Of a DNA stretch of 64,000 nucleotides, positions 46,637 through 57,564 are shown one piece after another. The translations under genes were made by a program, and so were the position numbers. Under the pieces are notes generated by a model. It was given only the letters and a program-made list of their open reading frames with translations. It did no database searches and was not told the origin of the DNA. Origin of the DNA: Azospirillum oryzae (GTDB lineage Bacteria; Pseudomonadota; Alphaproteobacteria; Azospirillales; Azospirillaceae); NCBI RefSeq assembly GCF_008364795.1, contig NZ_VTTM01000007.1, positions 62,001 to 126,000 of the forward strand, read 5' to 3'. The stretch's first letter is position 1. Each line of letters starts with the position of its first letter.

Positions 46637-46742
46637 GCCCCAAAGTCCCGTTGAACGTGGGGGCGCAGGGTCCTCGGAGTGCGGCGGTCCATCCGTATCG
46701 CACCGCATCATGCGCCGTTCGGAGATGACTGTGCGCCTCAAC

Positions 46743-46921
46743 AATACGTATTCCAAATACCGGATACCGAATGCGTTATCCTTTTCCACATCGTGGAATG
46801 CCTTGAAAAGGCTCGCTTTTTCGCGATTGCAGGCATGCGCACATTGCTTGGCAAGCGAACAAAACTGTCAAGGCCGAGCCATGCAGCGAACACATATTTG
46901 AAATACAGTATCTGGTATACA
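46743..46921. promoter_or_regulatory. AT-rich palindrome cluster upstream of OFA gene
   Basis: This lies in the 373-base gap 46637-47009, which holds no other gene I can support. Visible are AATACGTATT (46743-46752) and TTCCAC-ATC-GTGGAA (46784-46798), the latter nested in CCTTTT...AAAAGG. TATCTGGTATACAGAATAT lies near 46908-46926. The tract is clearly AT-richer than the genome. Operator function for the leftward transporter is inferred. Confidence 0.4.
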
Positions 46922-47009
46922 GAATATCTTGCTGCGGTGCAGGGCCGGGCGCATGATCCGCTCATGGTCGACGGCGCCGACGAACGGTGCCGCAGCAAGG
47001 GGAAATCAC

Positions 47010-47225
47010 ATGATGTCGAGCATTCCGAGCCGTCTGTTCGCCGGTCCCGCCACCTTGGCGCCAGCCGGAATCGCTCCCGCCGGGTTCACCTTTGCCGAGG
47101 CCCTGCCGCGGATCGAAATGGCGGCACTGTTCGCCGGCTTCCGCACCCGTCACGGCGGCGGCAAGCGCAAGCCGGAATCGCCGGATGTCGCGCAGTCCTG
47201 GGCCGAGTTCGGGCGGGGTTTCTGA
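47010..47225 (+). CDS. Small hypothetical protein
   Basis: A 71-residue protein with a good AAGGGGAA ribosome site. An Ala/Pro-rich N-terminal half is followed by FAGFRTRHGGGKRKPESPDVAQSWAEFGRGF. No signal peptide or known domain is seen. The GC-rich codon pattern supports coding. Function unknown. Confidence 0.5.
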   Translation: MMSSIPSRLFAGPATLAPAGIAPAGFTFAEALPRIEMAALFAGFRTRHGGGKRKPESPDVAQSWAEFGRGF

Positions 47226-47242
47226 GCGGTCGTCTTAAAGCG

Positions 47243-47650
47243 CTACGCCGCGGAGTTCTGCGTCAGCAGAGTGGTCAGCCAGCGGAAGTTCGATCCGTCG
47301 CCGGCCTGGATGGCGCTTTCCACCACCTGCATCGCGGTCGCCGGGTCCTGGGGGTCGGGCACCGCCGCGGCGGGGTCCATGGCGGCGTCGCCCTGCCCGT
47401 CTTCCTGGGCGAACAGGGTGACGGCGCCGACGCCGAGACGGACGGAGGGCTGGGCGTTCGGCACCACCCCGGTGCCGTCGGCGCCGGAGGCACCGGCCTC
47501 CCCCACCCCGTTCAGGGTTTCCAGCATCGCCGCGAACTGGCCGGCCAGCGCACCCGCCTGCCGGGACGCAGACGTCCCTTTGCGCTCCAGGACGTCTTCC
47601 GCCCTGATGCGCATGGCTTGCGTGGCCTCGCTGTTGGCCATCATCGACAT
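47243..47650 (-). CDS. Hypothetical protein
   Basis: A 135-residue protein of unknown family. The N-terminal 50 residues (AEDVLERKGTSASRQAGALAGQFAAMLETLN) look helical; the middle is Gly/Ala/Pro-rich; the end MQVVESAIQAGDGSNFRWLTTLLTQNSAA is helical again. It is convergent with the small gene at 47010. No function can be given. Confidence 0.55.
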   Translation of the reverse strand: MSMMANSEATQAMRIRAEDVLERKGTSASRQAGALAGQFAAMLETLNGVGEAGASGADGTGVVPNAQPSVRLGVGAVTLFAQEDGQGDAAMDPAAAVPDPQDPATAMQVVESAIQAGDGSNFRWLTTLLTQNSAA

Positions 47651-47833
47651 GGGACGATTCCCTGCGGTTAGTGGCGAACCGCAGGGCTACACGCAAAAAT
47701 CACGCCATCAACAAAACCGGCGGAGCGCAAGGTTCACGGCCACCCCTGCGACGATTTGACCGGCAAAAATTACCCAGCCGCCCGGCAGAAGTTTCCCAGC
47801 GGCCGGCAAGCCTTGCCCATCAATCGCGGCCGA

Positions 47834-48322
47834 TCAGTCGCGAAAGTTCTGGTACTGCAGCGGCTGTTCGATGCCCAGCCGCTTGACCAGGGCGATGGCG
47901 TCCTGCAGGTCGTCGCGCTTCTTGCCGGTCACCCGCAGCTCGTCGCCCTGGATCGAGACCTGGACCTTCATCTTGCTGTCCTTGATCCCTTTGACGATGG
48001 TCTTCGCCAGATCCTGCGCAATTCCCTGCTTAATCGTCACGGCATGGCGCAGCGCGTCACCGGCCGCCCGCTCCGGCTTGGCGGAGAAGTCCAGCGCGGC
48101 GGCATCCAGCTTGCGGCGGGTCACGTAGACGCGCAGCAGCTCCTGCATCTGCTCCAGCTTGGTGGCATCGTCGGCGAGCAGAACGATCTCGTTCTCGGTC
48201 CGCTCGACCGTGCATTTGGAGCCCTTGAAGTCGAACCGGGTCTCGATCTCGCGACGGACGCCGGCGATGGCGTTGTCGACCTCGTGGACGTCCGTCTTGG
48301 ACACGATGTCGAAGGACGGCAT
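47834..48322 (-). CDS. YajQ-family nucleotide/c-di-GMP-binding protein
   Basis: A 162-residue protein matching YajQ end to end: MPSFDIVSKTDVHEVDNAI, FDFKGSKCTVE, KLDAAALDF, and the C-terminal QGDELRVTGKKRDDLQDAIALVK. Family members bind cyclic di-GMP or nucleotides and affect gene expression and phage transcription. A near-match to an EcfG promoter (GGAAC at 48413-48417, one base short in spacing) lies upstream, of doubtful value. Confidence 0.93.
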   Translation of the reverse strand: MPSFDIVSKTDVHEVDNAIAGVRREIETRFDFKGSKCTVERTENEIVLLADDATKLEQMQELLRVYVTRRKLDAAALDFSAKPERAAGDALRHAVTIKQGIAQDLAKTIVKGIKDSKMKVQVSIQGDELRVTGKKRDDLQDAIALVKRLGIEQPLQYQNFRD

Positions 48323-48419
48323 GGCGGCTCTCTCCCTATAGGACGGCTGAAGAACGAATCGGCCGCACCGTAAAGAAGACGGCCGCCACACTCAACAGAC
48401 AGCTGAGGCCGGGTTCCCG

Positions 48420-49370
48420 TCAACGGGTCGGCGGATGGAAGGGAATGGCGATTTCCCGCAGTTCCTTGCCCGGCAGCAGCAGGGTCGCCACCGCCCGATC
48501 CGGTTCGAAGCGCCAACTGCGCGGATCCCGCAGGTCGGGGCCGTCGCATTCCGGAACCAGATCCGGATCGGCGGCAAGTTCTCTACGGCAGGCCGCGATG
48601 GCCACCGTCAGCCAGGATTCCGCGCCGAACATCCGCGCCGGGGTCGGCACATCCCCGCGCACCAAATCCACCGTCAGCGCGGCGGCATAGCGGAAGCCGT
48701 TGCCCTGCACCCCCTCGCCACGGAACTGGACGGACAGCAGAGCGGGGGTGACGACATAGCTGTCGGCGGTCAGGATCAATTCGGCTTCGATCCGGTCGGG
48801 CAGATCGGCGGAGCTTTCGCGGAACCGGCGGATTTCGCCATCGACGAAGCGGCGCACCGTGTCGTTGAAAGCCACCACCCCGGGATGGGCCGGATCGGCG
48901 ATCTCCGGCCGTTCGGCCTTGATATGGAGGCTGGAGCCGGGACGTCCTTCGGTCAGCACCCTCGTGCGCAGCCGCGCGCCCAGGGCGGGGTCGGCCCGCA
49001 GGGCGGCAAGCTGCCTCGTCCGCCGTTCGGTCTCCGCCTGCAGGCAATCGGCGGGATCGTCATAGCCCGAACCGGCATTGCTGCCGGCCTTGGCGTCGAA
49101 GCCGCAGGCGCGGTTGCGCCGTAAGGTCCAGGCGCGCTGTCCGGCGCGGGCGAAGCTCCGTCCCGCCTCGTCGGCAGCCAGATCGCCGAGCAGCGCCTCG
49201 TAGCCGGCGCCCATCGCCGCGTCGGCGGCGTCGAGCGCCGGGGTCGAGCAGATCGACTTTTCGACCGCGCTGCCGGCCTTGCCGCAGTCGAAGCTGGCGG
49301 CATCCGCCGGACCGGCAAGTGCAAGCAGGATCGGCAGGCAGGCGGACGCGGCGGCGAAATGACGGGCCAT
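48420..49370 (-). CDS. Exported LprI-like (DUF1311) protein
   Basis: A 316-residue protein with a signal peptide (AAASACLPILLALAGPADAA). The N-terminal mature domain SFDCGKAGSAVEKSICSTPALDAADAAMGAGYEALL is the LprI/DUF1311 pattern with its cysteine pair. Residues about 150-300 resemble a DUF3298-like domain. LprI-type domains occur in periplasmic or surface proteins, some of which inhibit lysozyme. Role here unknown. Confidence 0.75.
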   Translation of the reverse strand: MARHFAAASACLPILLALAGPADAASFDCGKAGSAVEKSICSTPALDAADAAMGAGYEALLGDLAADEAGRSFARAGQRAWTLRRNRACGFDAKAGSNAGSGYDDPADCLQAETERRTRQLAALRADPALGARLRTRVLTEGRPGSSLHIKAERPEIADPAHPGVVAFNDTVRRFVDGEIRRFRESSADLPDRIEAELILTADSYVVTPALLSVQFRGEGVQGNGFRYAAALTVDLVRGDVPTPARMFGAESWLTVAIAACRRELAADPDLVPECDGPDLRDPRSWRFEPDRAVATLLLPGKELREIAIPFHPPTR

Positions 49371-49462
49371 GTTGCGGTGTCCGGTCGAAGGAGACTGCGA
49401 CAGTGGAACAGAGGCAACCCGGCCGCGGCAAGAGCGGCCGGGGTCATTTCGTCCGCTGCCGG

Positions 49463-50487
<1,025 letters not shown>

Positions 50488-50488
<1 letters not shown>

Positions 50489-51477
50489 CACAGCGCCTCC
50501 CCGGCGGCGAGATGGCCGTCCGGCAGCGGGTAGAAACAGCGGGCGCGCCCGTCGTCCACATCGAACAGGGCCGGGCGCTCGGCACGGCAGCGGGCGTCGG
50601 CGAAGCGGCAGCGCGGGCTGAACAGGCAGCCGGCCGGCCGGTCGGCGATGCCCGGCACCATGCCGGGAATCGTCGGCAGCCGGCGCTTGCCCAGCGCCCG
50701 CTCCGGCAGGGCGTCGAGCAGGGCGCCGGTGTAGGGGTGGCGCGGCCGTTCGAACAGGGCGCCGACCGGCCGCGTCTCCGCCACCTGACCGGCATACATG
50801 ACGACGACGCGCTGCGCTGTCTCCGCCACCACGCCCATGTCGTGGGTGATCAGGATCAGCGCCATGCCGCGCTCGCGCTGCAACTGGACCAGCAGGTCGA
50901 GGATCTGCTTCTGGATGGTGACGTCCAGCGCGGTCGTCGGCTCGTCCGCCACCAGCAGGCGCGGGTTGCAGGCGATGGCGATGGCGATCATCACGCGCTG
51001 GCTCATGCCGCCCGACAGCTGGTGCGGGAAGGCGGACAGGCGCGATTCCGGCGCCGGAATGCCAACCTGCTCCAGCAGGGCGATGGCGCGGTTGCGCAGC
51101 GCCTTGCCGGACAGCCCCTCATGCACCCGCAGGGTCTCCATGATCTGGAAGCCGACGGTGAAGCAGGGGTTCAGGCTGGTCATCGGCTCCTGGAAGACCA
51201 TGGCGACGTCCTTGCCGGTGATCTTCCGGCGCTGGGCGGCGGGCATGGTGAGCAGGTCGTTGCCGGCGAACGTCATCCGGTCGGCGACCACCCGGCCGTT
51301 GGAGCCGAGAAGCCCCATCACGGCCAGCGAGGTCACGGACTTGCCGGAGCCGGATTCGCCGACGATGCCGACGACCTCGCCTTCGTCCACGGTCAGGTCG
51401 ATGCCATCCACCGCGCGGAAGGTGCCGGCGCGGGTGGTGAACTCGACCGACAGGTTCTTGATGTCGAGAAGAGGCAT
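50488..51477 (-). CDS. dppD: Dipeptide ABC transporter ATPase DppD
   Basis: A 329-residue partner ATPase with Walker [14 protein letters not shown], signature [16 protein letters not shown] and Walker [13 protein letters not shown]. The C-terminal [14 protein letters not shown] carries the usual cysteines. It heterodimerises with DppF to energise peptide import. Confidence 0.92.
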
Positions 51478-51481
51478 GAGG

Positions 51482-52405
51482 TCAACGCTTCAGCTTGGGG
51501 TCGAGCGCGTCGCGAAGACCGTCGCCCAACAAATTGAAGGCCAGCACGGTCACCAGGATGGCGATGCCGGGCCAGGTCACGACCCAGGGCGCGCGCTGGA
51601 GGAACTGCAGCGAGGAGGCCAGCATGGTGCCCCATTCCGGCGTCGGCGGCTGGGCGCCGAGACCGAGGAAGCCCAGTGCGGCCGCGTCCAGGATGGCGGT
51701 GGAGAAGCCCAGCGTCGCCTGCACGATCAGCGGCGCCAGACAGTTCGGCAGAACCACAATCAGCATCAGGCGCATCGGCCCGGCCCCGGCGACGCGCGAC
51801 GCGATGACATAATCCTTGTTCACCTCCGCCATCACCGCGGCGCGGGTCAGGCGGGCATAGTGCGGGATCACCACCACCGACACCGCCAGCATGGCGTTCA
51901 CCAGCCCCGGCCCGAGGATGGCGGCCACCACGACGGCCAGCAGCAGCGAGGGCAGGGCCAGCAGGATGTCCATGCCGCGCATGATCAGAACGTCGGCCAT
52001 CCCGCCGAAGAAGCCGGCGATCAGCCCCAGCCCCAACCCGACAGCCAGCGACAGGGTGACGACGATCAGGCCGATCATCATCGACAGCCGCGCGCCGTAC
52101 ATCAGGCGGGACAGCATGTCGCGGCCGATGTCGTCGGTGCCGAGGAGGTAGGTCCAGGTGCCGCCATCCTGCCAGACCGGCGGGGTCAGGATCGCATCGC
52201 GGTACTGGATGTCGGGATCGTGCGGGGCGATGACGCCGGCGAAGATGGCGATAAGCGCGATCAGCAGGATCACCACCAGACCGCCCAGCGCGCCCTTGTT
52301 CTGGCGGAAGTGATACCAGAACTCGGTCAGCGGGTGCGGCGGGCGCGACACGGCCACCGGTTCGGGGGTGGCGGGTTCTGCATTGGTCGAAAATTCAGCG
52401 GACAT
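51482..52405 (-). CDS. dppC: Dipeptide ABC permease DppC
   Basis: A 307-residue permease with about six helices and the N-terminal [26 protein letters not shown] typical of Dpp[24 protein letters not shown] and the EAA-like [21 protein letters not shown] loop are present. It begins nine bases after the dppB stop. Confidence 0.93.
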   Translation of the reverse strand: MSAEFSTNAEPATPEPVAVSRPPHPLTEFWYHFRQNKGALGGLVVILLIALIAIFAGVIAPHDPDIQYRDAILTPPVWQDGGTWTYLLGTDDIGRDMLSRLMYGARLSMMIGLIVVTLSLAVGLGLGLIAGFFGGMADVLIMRGMDILLALPSLLLAVVVAAILGPGLVNAMLAVSVVVIPHYARLTRAAVMAEVNKDYVIASRVAGAGPMRLMLIVVLPNCLAPLIVQATLGFSTAILDAAALGFLGLGAQPPTPEWGTMLASSLQFLQRAPWVVTWPGIAILVTVLAFNLLGDGLRDALDPKLKR

Positions 52406-52414
52406 GGATTGGCC

Positions 52415-53425
52415 TCACCGCGCGTGACGGATGCGGGGGTTGAGGACGCCGTAAAGCACGTCCACCAGCAGGTTGACCAGGATTACCGAGGTGGCGATCA
52501 GCAGGACACCGCCCTGCAGGGCCGGATAGTCGCGGCGGTTGATCGATTCGATCAGCCATTTGCCGACGCCCGGCCAGGAGAAGATGGTCTCGGTCAGGAT
52601 GGCGCCGCCCAGCAGCGTGCCGACCTGAAGACCGATGACGGTCACCACCGGGATCAGCGCGTTGCGCAGCGCATGCATGCCGATGACCCGGCCGTCGGCC
52701 AGCCCCTTGGCGCGGGCGGTGCGGATGTAATCCTCGCCCAGCACCTCCAGCATGGCCGACCGCGTCATGCGCGCCACCACCGCCAGCGGCACGGTGCCCA
52801 GCACGATGGTCGGCAGGATCAGGTGGGACAGCGCGGACCGGAACGCGTCGTAATCGCCGGCCATCAGCGTGTCGATCAGCATGAAGCCGGTCGCCGGCTC
52901 CACGTAATAGACCAGATCCAGGCGGCCCGACACCGGGGTCCAGCCCAGCGCGACCGAGAAGAACAGGATCAGCAGCAGGCCCCACCAGAAGATCGGCATC
53001 GAATAGCCGGTCAGGCTGGCGCCCATCACGCCATGGTCGAACAGAGATCCGCGCTTCACCGCCGCCAGGATGCCGGCGGGCAGCCCGATCAGCGTCGCGA
53101 ACAGCATGGCGCACAGCGCCAGTTCGAGCGTCGCCGGAAACAGCGTCAGGAACTCGCTCAGCACCGAATTGTGGGTGACCAGCGACAGGCCGAAATCACC
53201 CGACAGCACGTGGCCGACATAGTCGAGGAACTGTTGCCAGAGCGGCTGGTCGAGACCCAGTTCATGACGGAAGGCGGCCAGCCGCTCGGGTGCGATACCC
53301 CGTTCGCCGACTCGCACCTCGATGGGGTCGCCGGGAACCAGCCGGATCAGGATGAAGGTCAGAAAGGTGATGCCGAGAAAGGTCGGAATCACCAAGCTCA
53401 CCCGCGTCAGGATGAAGCGAAGCAT
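52415..53425 (-). CDS. dppB: Dipeptide ABC permease DppB
   Basis: A 336-residue permease beginning MLRFILTRVSLVIPTFLGITFLTFILIRLVPGDP, the standard DppB/OppB start. LGLDQPLWQQFLDYVGHVLSGDFGLS and the loop TARAKGLADGRVIGMHALRNALIPVVT also fit. ATG 53425 is chosen because the extra upstream codons of the open frame are outside the family. It lies 221 bases downstream of dppA. Confidence 0.93.
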   Translation of the reverse strand: MLRFILTRVSLVIPTFLGITFLTFILIRLVPGDPIEVRVGERGIAPERLAAFRHELGLDQPLWQQFLDYVGHVLSGDFGLSLVTHNSVLSEFLTLFPATLELALCAMLFATLIGLPAGILAAVKRGSLFDHGVMGASLTGYSMPIFWWGLLLILFFSVALGWTPVSGRLDLVYYVEPATGFMLIDTLMAGDYDAFRSALSHLILPTIVLGTVPLAVVARMTRSAMLEVLGEDYIRTARAKGLADGRVIGMHALRNALIPVVTVIGLQVGTLLGGAILTETIFSWPGVGKWLIESINRRDYPALQGGVLLIATSVILVNLLVDVLYGVLNPRIRHAR

Positions 53426-53567
53426 CGACGGGTACTCGTTTTTTAAAACTACGGTGAAAACTGGAACGGAGCGCTGACTTGGCAACGCCCCGTTCCATCA
53501 GGGGCACCTGCCCCCACTCCGGCCCTCCCCCACTTGCGCAGGGTTGGGAATGCCACTCTGTTCAAAG

Positions 53568-53638
53568 GGTTGGAGGCGCGGAAACCCACGCCTCCAACCT
53601 AAAACAGCCATCGCCGCACCCCCTTTTTGCAGGGGTGC
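53568..53638 (-). promoter_or_regulatory. Two intercistronic hairpins between dppA and dppB
   Basis: Hairpin 1 has arms GCACCCC and GGGGTGC (53616-53638), directly after the dppA stop. Hairpin 2 has arms GGTTGGAGGCG and CGCCTCCAACC (53568-53599). Neither has a T-run on the transcribed strand. They could stabilise dppA mRNA or cause partial termination, raising binding-protein output over permease. Confidence 0.5.
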
Positions 53639-53646
53639 GCCACGCA

Positions 53647-55245
53647 TCACTTCAGATCGACGCCTTCGAAGCGATGGATGCCGAACGGATCCATCTTGTA
53701 GCCGACGACGTTCTTGGCGAGGCCCATGTAAACCACCGAATGGGCGATGGTGTACCAGGGGGCCTCTTCCTTGAAGATGACCTGCGCCTGCTCGTACAGC
53801 TTGGTGCGGGCGGCGATGTCGTTGGTGCGCTTGGCCTGGACGACGAGGTCGTCGAACTCCTTGTTGCACCACTTCGACAGGTTGTTGCCGCCCGGACGGG
53901 CCGCCTCGCAGCCCAACAGGGTGTAGAGGAAGTTGTCCGGATCACCGTTGTCGCCGGTCCAGCCGAGCATGCCCATCTGGTGCTCGCCCTGCTGCATCCG
54001 CTTGCGGTACTCACCCCACTCGTACTGCACGATCTTCGCCTTGACGCCGACCTTGGCCAGATCGGCCTGCATCATCTCGGCGATGCGCTTGGCGTTGGGG
54101 TTGTACGGGCGCTGCACCGGCATCGCCCACAGGTCGGTCTCGAAGCCGTTGGGATAGCCGGCATCGGCCAGCAGCTTCTTCGCCCGCTCGACGTCGTACG
54201 GATAGTCCTCGATCGAGTCGTTGTACGACCACATGGTCGGCGGAATCGGGTTCTTGGCCGGGACGCCGGCGGCCTGATAGACCGCGGCGACCATCGCCTT
54301 CTTGTCCATCGCCATGCTGACGGCGCGGCGGACGCGCACGTCGTCAAACGGCTTCTTCGTCACATTGAAGGAAACGTAACCGACGTTCAGGCCTTCCTGC
54401 TCCTGGACGACGATCGAGCTGTCCTTCTTCATGCTGTCGATGTCGGCCGGGTTCGGGTACGGCATCACCTGGCATTCGCCGGCCTTCAGCTTGGCCAGCC
54501 GGACCGCCGCGTCGGGCGTGATCGCGAAGACGAGGTTGTCGAGCGGCTGCTTGCCGCCCCAATACTGCTCGAACGCCTTGTAACGGATGACGGCGTCCTT
54601 CTGGTAGGCGACGAACTGGAAGGGACCGGTGCCGACCGGGACCTGGTCCAGCTTCTCCGGCGTGCCCTTCTTCAGCAGCATCGCGGCGTACTCGGCCGAC
54701 ATGATCGGCGCGAACGGCATGGCGAGGTTGGCCAGGAACGGCGCCTCGACCGCGTTCAGCGTGAACTTGACCGTCAGGTCGTCAACCTTCTCGATCGACT
54801 TCAACAACTTCGGCATCGCCATGTCGTTGAAGTAGTCGTAGGCGCCGCCGGAAATCTTGTGGAAGGGATGATCCGGCTTCCACTGGCGTTCGAACGAGAA
54901 GATCACGTCGTCGGCGTTGGCGTCGCGGGTCGGCTTGAAATCGCCGACGCTGTGCCACTTGGCACCGGCCCGCAGCTTGAAGGTGTAGACCAGCCCGTCG
55001 TCGGAGATGGTCCAGGATTCCGCCAGGCCGGGAACGACCTTGGTACCGCCATGCTCGAACTGGACGAGGTTGTTGTAGACCGGGAGAGCAACGTCGAAAC
55101 TGGTGCCGGTCGTGTTCAACATGGGGTTGAAGTTTTCGGGGCTACCCTCGGAACAATAAACAAGGGTCTTCGCCGCCTGGGCCGGCGCCGACAGCGCCAG
55201 CGCCGCGGCCATACCAAGCCCGGCACCCAGCAGGATGCGCTTCAT
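53647..55245 (-). CDS. dppA: Dipeptide ABC substrate-binding protein DppA
   Basis: A 532-residue periplasmic protein of the SBP_bac_5 family. The signal peptide is ILLGAGLGMAAALALSAPAQA, and the mature start KTLVYCSEGSPENFNPML is DppA-typical. YNNLVQFEHGGTKVVPGLAESW and VGTGPFQFVAYQKD are family motifs. The start follows GGGAGGC. It is the first gene of dppABCDF; its own long leader probably holds the operon promoter. Confidence 0.93.
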   Translation of the reverse strand: MKRILLGAGLGMAAALALSAPAQAAKTLVYCSEGSPENFNPMLNTTGTSFDVALPVYNNLVQFEHGGTKVVPGLAESWTISDDGLVYTFKLRAGAKWHSVGDFKPTRDANADDVIFSFERQWKPDHPFHKISGGAYDYFNDMAMPKLLKSIEKVDDLTVKFTLNAVEAPFLANLAMPFAPIMSAEYAAMLLKKGTPEKLDQVPVGTGPFQFVAYQKDAVIRYKAFEQYWGGKQPLDNLVFAITPDAAVRLAKLKAGECQVMPYPNPADIDSMKKDSSIVVQEQEGLNVGYVSFNVTKKPFDDVRVRRAVSMAMDKKAMVAAVYQAAGVPAKNPIPPTMWSYNDSIEDYPYDVERAKKLLADAGYPNGFETDLWAMPVQRPYNPNAKRIAEMMQADLAKVGVKAKIVQYEWGEYRKRMQQGEHQMGMLGWTGDNGDPDNFLYTLLGCEAARPGGNNLSKWCNKEFDDLVVQAKRTNDIAARTKLYEQAQVIFKEEAPWYTIAHSVVYMGLAKNVVGYKMDPFGIHRFEGVDLK

Positions 55246-55646
55246 TCGTCTTGCCTCCCGATTCCGGTTGGAGCGTACGGAAATTTGCCAGAACGCTTTT
55301 GGAAATAGCGTCGCCATTTGGCGCGTGGCAAAGGCGCCTGTCAACGCCAACATGCATACGTGGCTATACCGCGGCGCAGAGCATATTTTTGGGCACCAAT
55401 ACGTCCGTATGGACACATTTTCGCCCCTGAAAACGAAACAGTTGCAAAGCCAACCATCCGGTTGACCGAATCGATAGCTTCCTTCCCCTGCGAATCAGGC
55501 TATCCGGGTGGACCATTCCGGCAATGCCCGCAGCCGCCGGGAGTCGGACGGCAGCCATGCACAGCCGTCGTGAAGGGTGCCATCTCGCCTCATGCTAGGC
55601 TCGGTTGCACCTGTCATGGAACCTTTTTTCGGATACCGGTCCGGCG
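55246..55646. other. Divergent region dppA / EamA gene, no gene seen
   Basis: These 401 bases contain the dpp promoter region: a TTGACA on the minus strand at 55344-55339 without a good -10 at 17 bases. A palindrome ATACG-TC-CGTAT sits at 55399-55410 in an AT-rich stretch. I found no small ORF with a ribosome site and no RNA gene. Confidence 0.4.
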
Positions 55647-56609
55647 ATGTCGCTTCCGCTCCTGCCGTCCTTCCTGCGAACCGGCCCGCTGGCCGGCCCG
55701 GTGGCCGCCTACGGCCTCTACATCGTCGGCTCCGCCCTGCTGGCCTCAAACCCGGTGGTCGGGCGGGCGGTGGCGCATGTGGTGCCGCCGATCGGGCTGG
55801 CCTTCTGGCGCTGGCTGATCGCCTTCCTGATCGTGCTGCCCTTCGCCCTGCCGGGGCTGCTGACCCACCGGGTTCAATTGAAGCGGCAGTGGCGGCGCTA
55901 CCTGCTGCTGGGCGTGCTGGGCCAGGGGATCTCGGGCGCCATCGTCTATTACGGGCTGGAGCGGACCAGCGCCACCAACGCCAGCCTGATCTATGCCACC
56001 AGCCCGGCGATGATCCTGGCGCTGGCCGCCGTCTGGCTGGGCGATGCGATCCGGCCGCGGCAGGTGCTGGGCATCCTGCTGGCGATGGCCGGCGTGCTGG
56101 TGATCCTGACCCGCGGCGATCTCGACGCCTTGCGCCACCTGTCCTTCAATTCCGGCGACCTGCTGGTGTTGACCGGGGCGGTGTCCTGGTCGGTCTACAC
56201 CATCCTGCTGCGGCAATCGGGCACACCCCTGCCGGTGGTCACCGCCTTCGCCGCCAACGCCTTCGCCGGGGTGCTGGTGCTGGCTCCCTTCTATGCGTGG
56301 GAGACGGTGGCGGTGCGGCCGGTGCCCTTCTCCGTCTCCACCATCCTGTCGATCGTCGCGGTGGCGCTGTTCGCGTCGGTCCTGGCGCTGCTGGCCTATC
56401 AGAAGACCATCGCGATGATGGGCGCCGCGCGCGCCTCCACCGCGCTGTACGTCTCGCCTCTGTGGGCGGCGTTGGCCTCCTGGGTTCTGCTGGCCGAACC
56501 GCTGCAGGGCTTTCACCTGATGGGGGTGGCGCTGGTCCTGCCCGGCGTGATGCTGGCCACCCTGCAAGCGCGCAAACCGGCGGCGGAGCCGGCGACCGAA
56601 GCGGCTTGA
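55647..56609 (+). CDS. EamA/DMT-family transporter
   Basis: A 320-residue membrane protein with ten hydrophobic helices in two EamA repeats. ERTSATNASLIYATSPAMILALAAVWLGD is the repeat-1 end and GAARASTALYVSPLWAALASWVLLAEPL the repeat-2 end. Family members export metabolites or amino acids. The ATG at 55647 has only a weak upstream purine stretch; no better start is seen. Confidence 0.86.
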   Translation: MSLPLLPSFLRTGPLAGPVAAYGLYIVGSALLASNPVVGRAVAHVVPPIGLAFWRWLIAFLIVLPFALPGLLTHRVQLKRQWRRYLLLGVLGQGISGAIVYYGLERTSATNASLIYATSPAMILALAAVWLGDAIRPRQVLGILLAMAGVLVILTRGDLDALRHLSFNSGDLLVLTGAVSWSVYTILLRQSGTPLPVVTAFAANAFAGVLVLAPFYAWETVAVRPVPFSVSTILSIVAVALFASVLALLAYQKTIAMMGAARASTALYVSPLWAALASWVLLAEPLQGFHLMGVALVLPGVMLATLQARKPAAEPATEAA

Positions 56610-56691
56610 TGGGTATCGCTTGATCGGTATTGCCTGATCGGGGTCGCCCGCCCATCTTGGCCGGAACTCCGCATCCTGCCTCCGTCCGGTC

Positions 56692-57555
56692 ATGCCCGAT
56701 ACCGCGCCCACCCCGCTCCTGCTCTGCGCCGACGATTATGGTCTGGCCCCCGGCGTCAACGCCGCCATCCGCGACCTCATCGCCCAGGGGCGGCTGACCG
56801 CGACCTCCGTCATGAGCCTCTGCCAGCATTGGCGAGAGGGGGCCACGGCATTGCGCGAGCTGAAGGACAAGGCCGATGTCGGGCTGCATTTCACCCTGAC
56901 CGACCAGCCGCCGCTGGGGGCCATGCCGACGCTGGCGCCGGACGGGCGGCTGCCGCCGCTGGGGCGGCTGATGGGCTGGGCCTATCGCGGGAAACTGAAC
57001 ACGGTGGCGGCGCGGGCGGAAATCCGTGACGAACTGTCACGCCAGATCGCCGCCTTCACCGACGCCTGGGGAGCGCCGCCCGACTATATCGACGGCCACC
57101 AGCACATCCACCAGTTGCCAGGCGTGCGCGATGCGGTGGTGGAGGCGCTGGCCACCCTGCCCGGCGCCTACGTCCGCCTGTGCGGGGAGCCGGTGGCTGC
57201 GGTGCTGCGCCGGGGCGTGGCGGTGCCGAAGACGCTGCTGATCGGCGGGCTGGGGGGCGGGCTGAGGCGCATGGTGCGGACGCGCGGCATTCCCGCCAAC
57301 GACCGTTTCGCCGGAGTCTACGACTTCGCCGGCAACCGGCCCTTCGCCGGGCTGATGCCGCGCTTCCTGGATGGCATCGGCGGCCGGACCCTGGTGATGG
57401 TCCACCCCGGCCTGCCCGACGAGGAACTGCGCCGCGTCGACACGCTGGTCGAGCCGCGGCGCGCCGAATACGACTATCTGCGCGGCCCGGCGTTCGCCGC
57501 CCTGCTGCAGGCGCGCAACATCCGCCTGACCCGCTTCGCCGGCTTTCCCCGGTAA
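56692..57555 (+). CDS. ChbG/HpnK-family (YdjC) deacetylase
   Basis: A 287-residue carbohydrate deacetylase-like protein. The metal site is LLLCADDYGLAPGVN (Asp-Asp) with His in GLHFTLTDQPP and DGHQHIHQLPGV. The C-terminal MVHPGLPDEEL completes the site. ChbG deacetylates chito-oligosaccharides and HpnK acts in hopanoid synthesis. No hpn or chb genes are adjacent, so the sugar substrate is unknown. Confidence 0.87.
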   Translation: MPDTAPTPLLLCADDYGLAPGVNAAIRDLIAQGRLTATSVMSLCQHWREGATALRELKDKADVGLHFTLTDQPPLGAMPTLAPDGRLPPLGRLMGWAYRGKLNTVAARAEIRDELSRQIAAFTDAWGAPPDYIDGHQHIHQLPGVRDAVVEALATLPGAYVRLCGEPVAAVLRRGVAVPKTLLIGGLGGGLRRMVRTRGIPANDRFAGVYDFAGNRPFAGLMPRFLDGIGGRTLVMVHPGLPDEELRRVDTLVEPRRAEYDYLRGPAFAALLQARNIRLTRFAGFPR

Positions 57556-57564
57556 AGGGTCGCC

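Noticed and set aside
48394..48417. EcfG-like site upstream of yajQ on the minus strand
   Set aside because: The distance from GGAAC to GTT is one base shorter than in the other four sites, so it is probably fortuitous.
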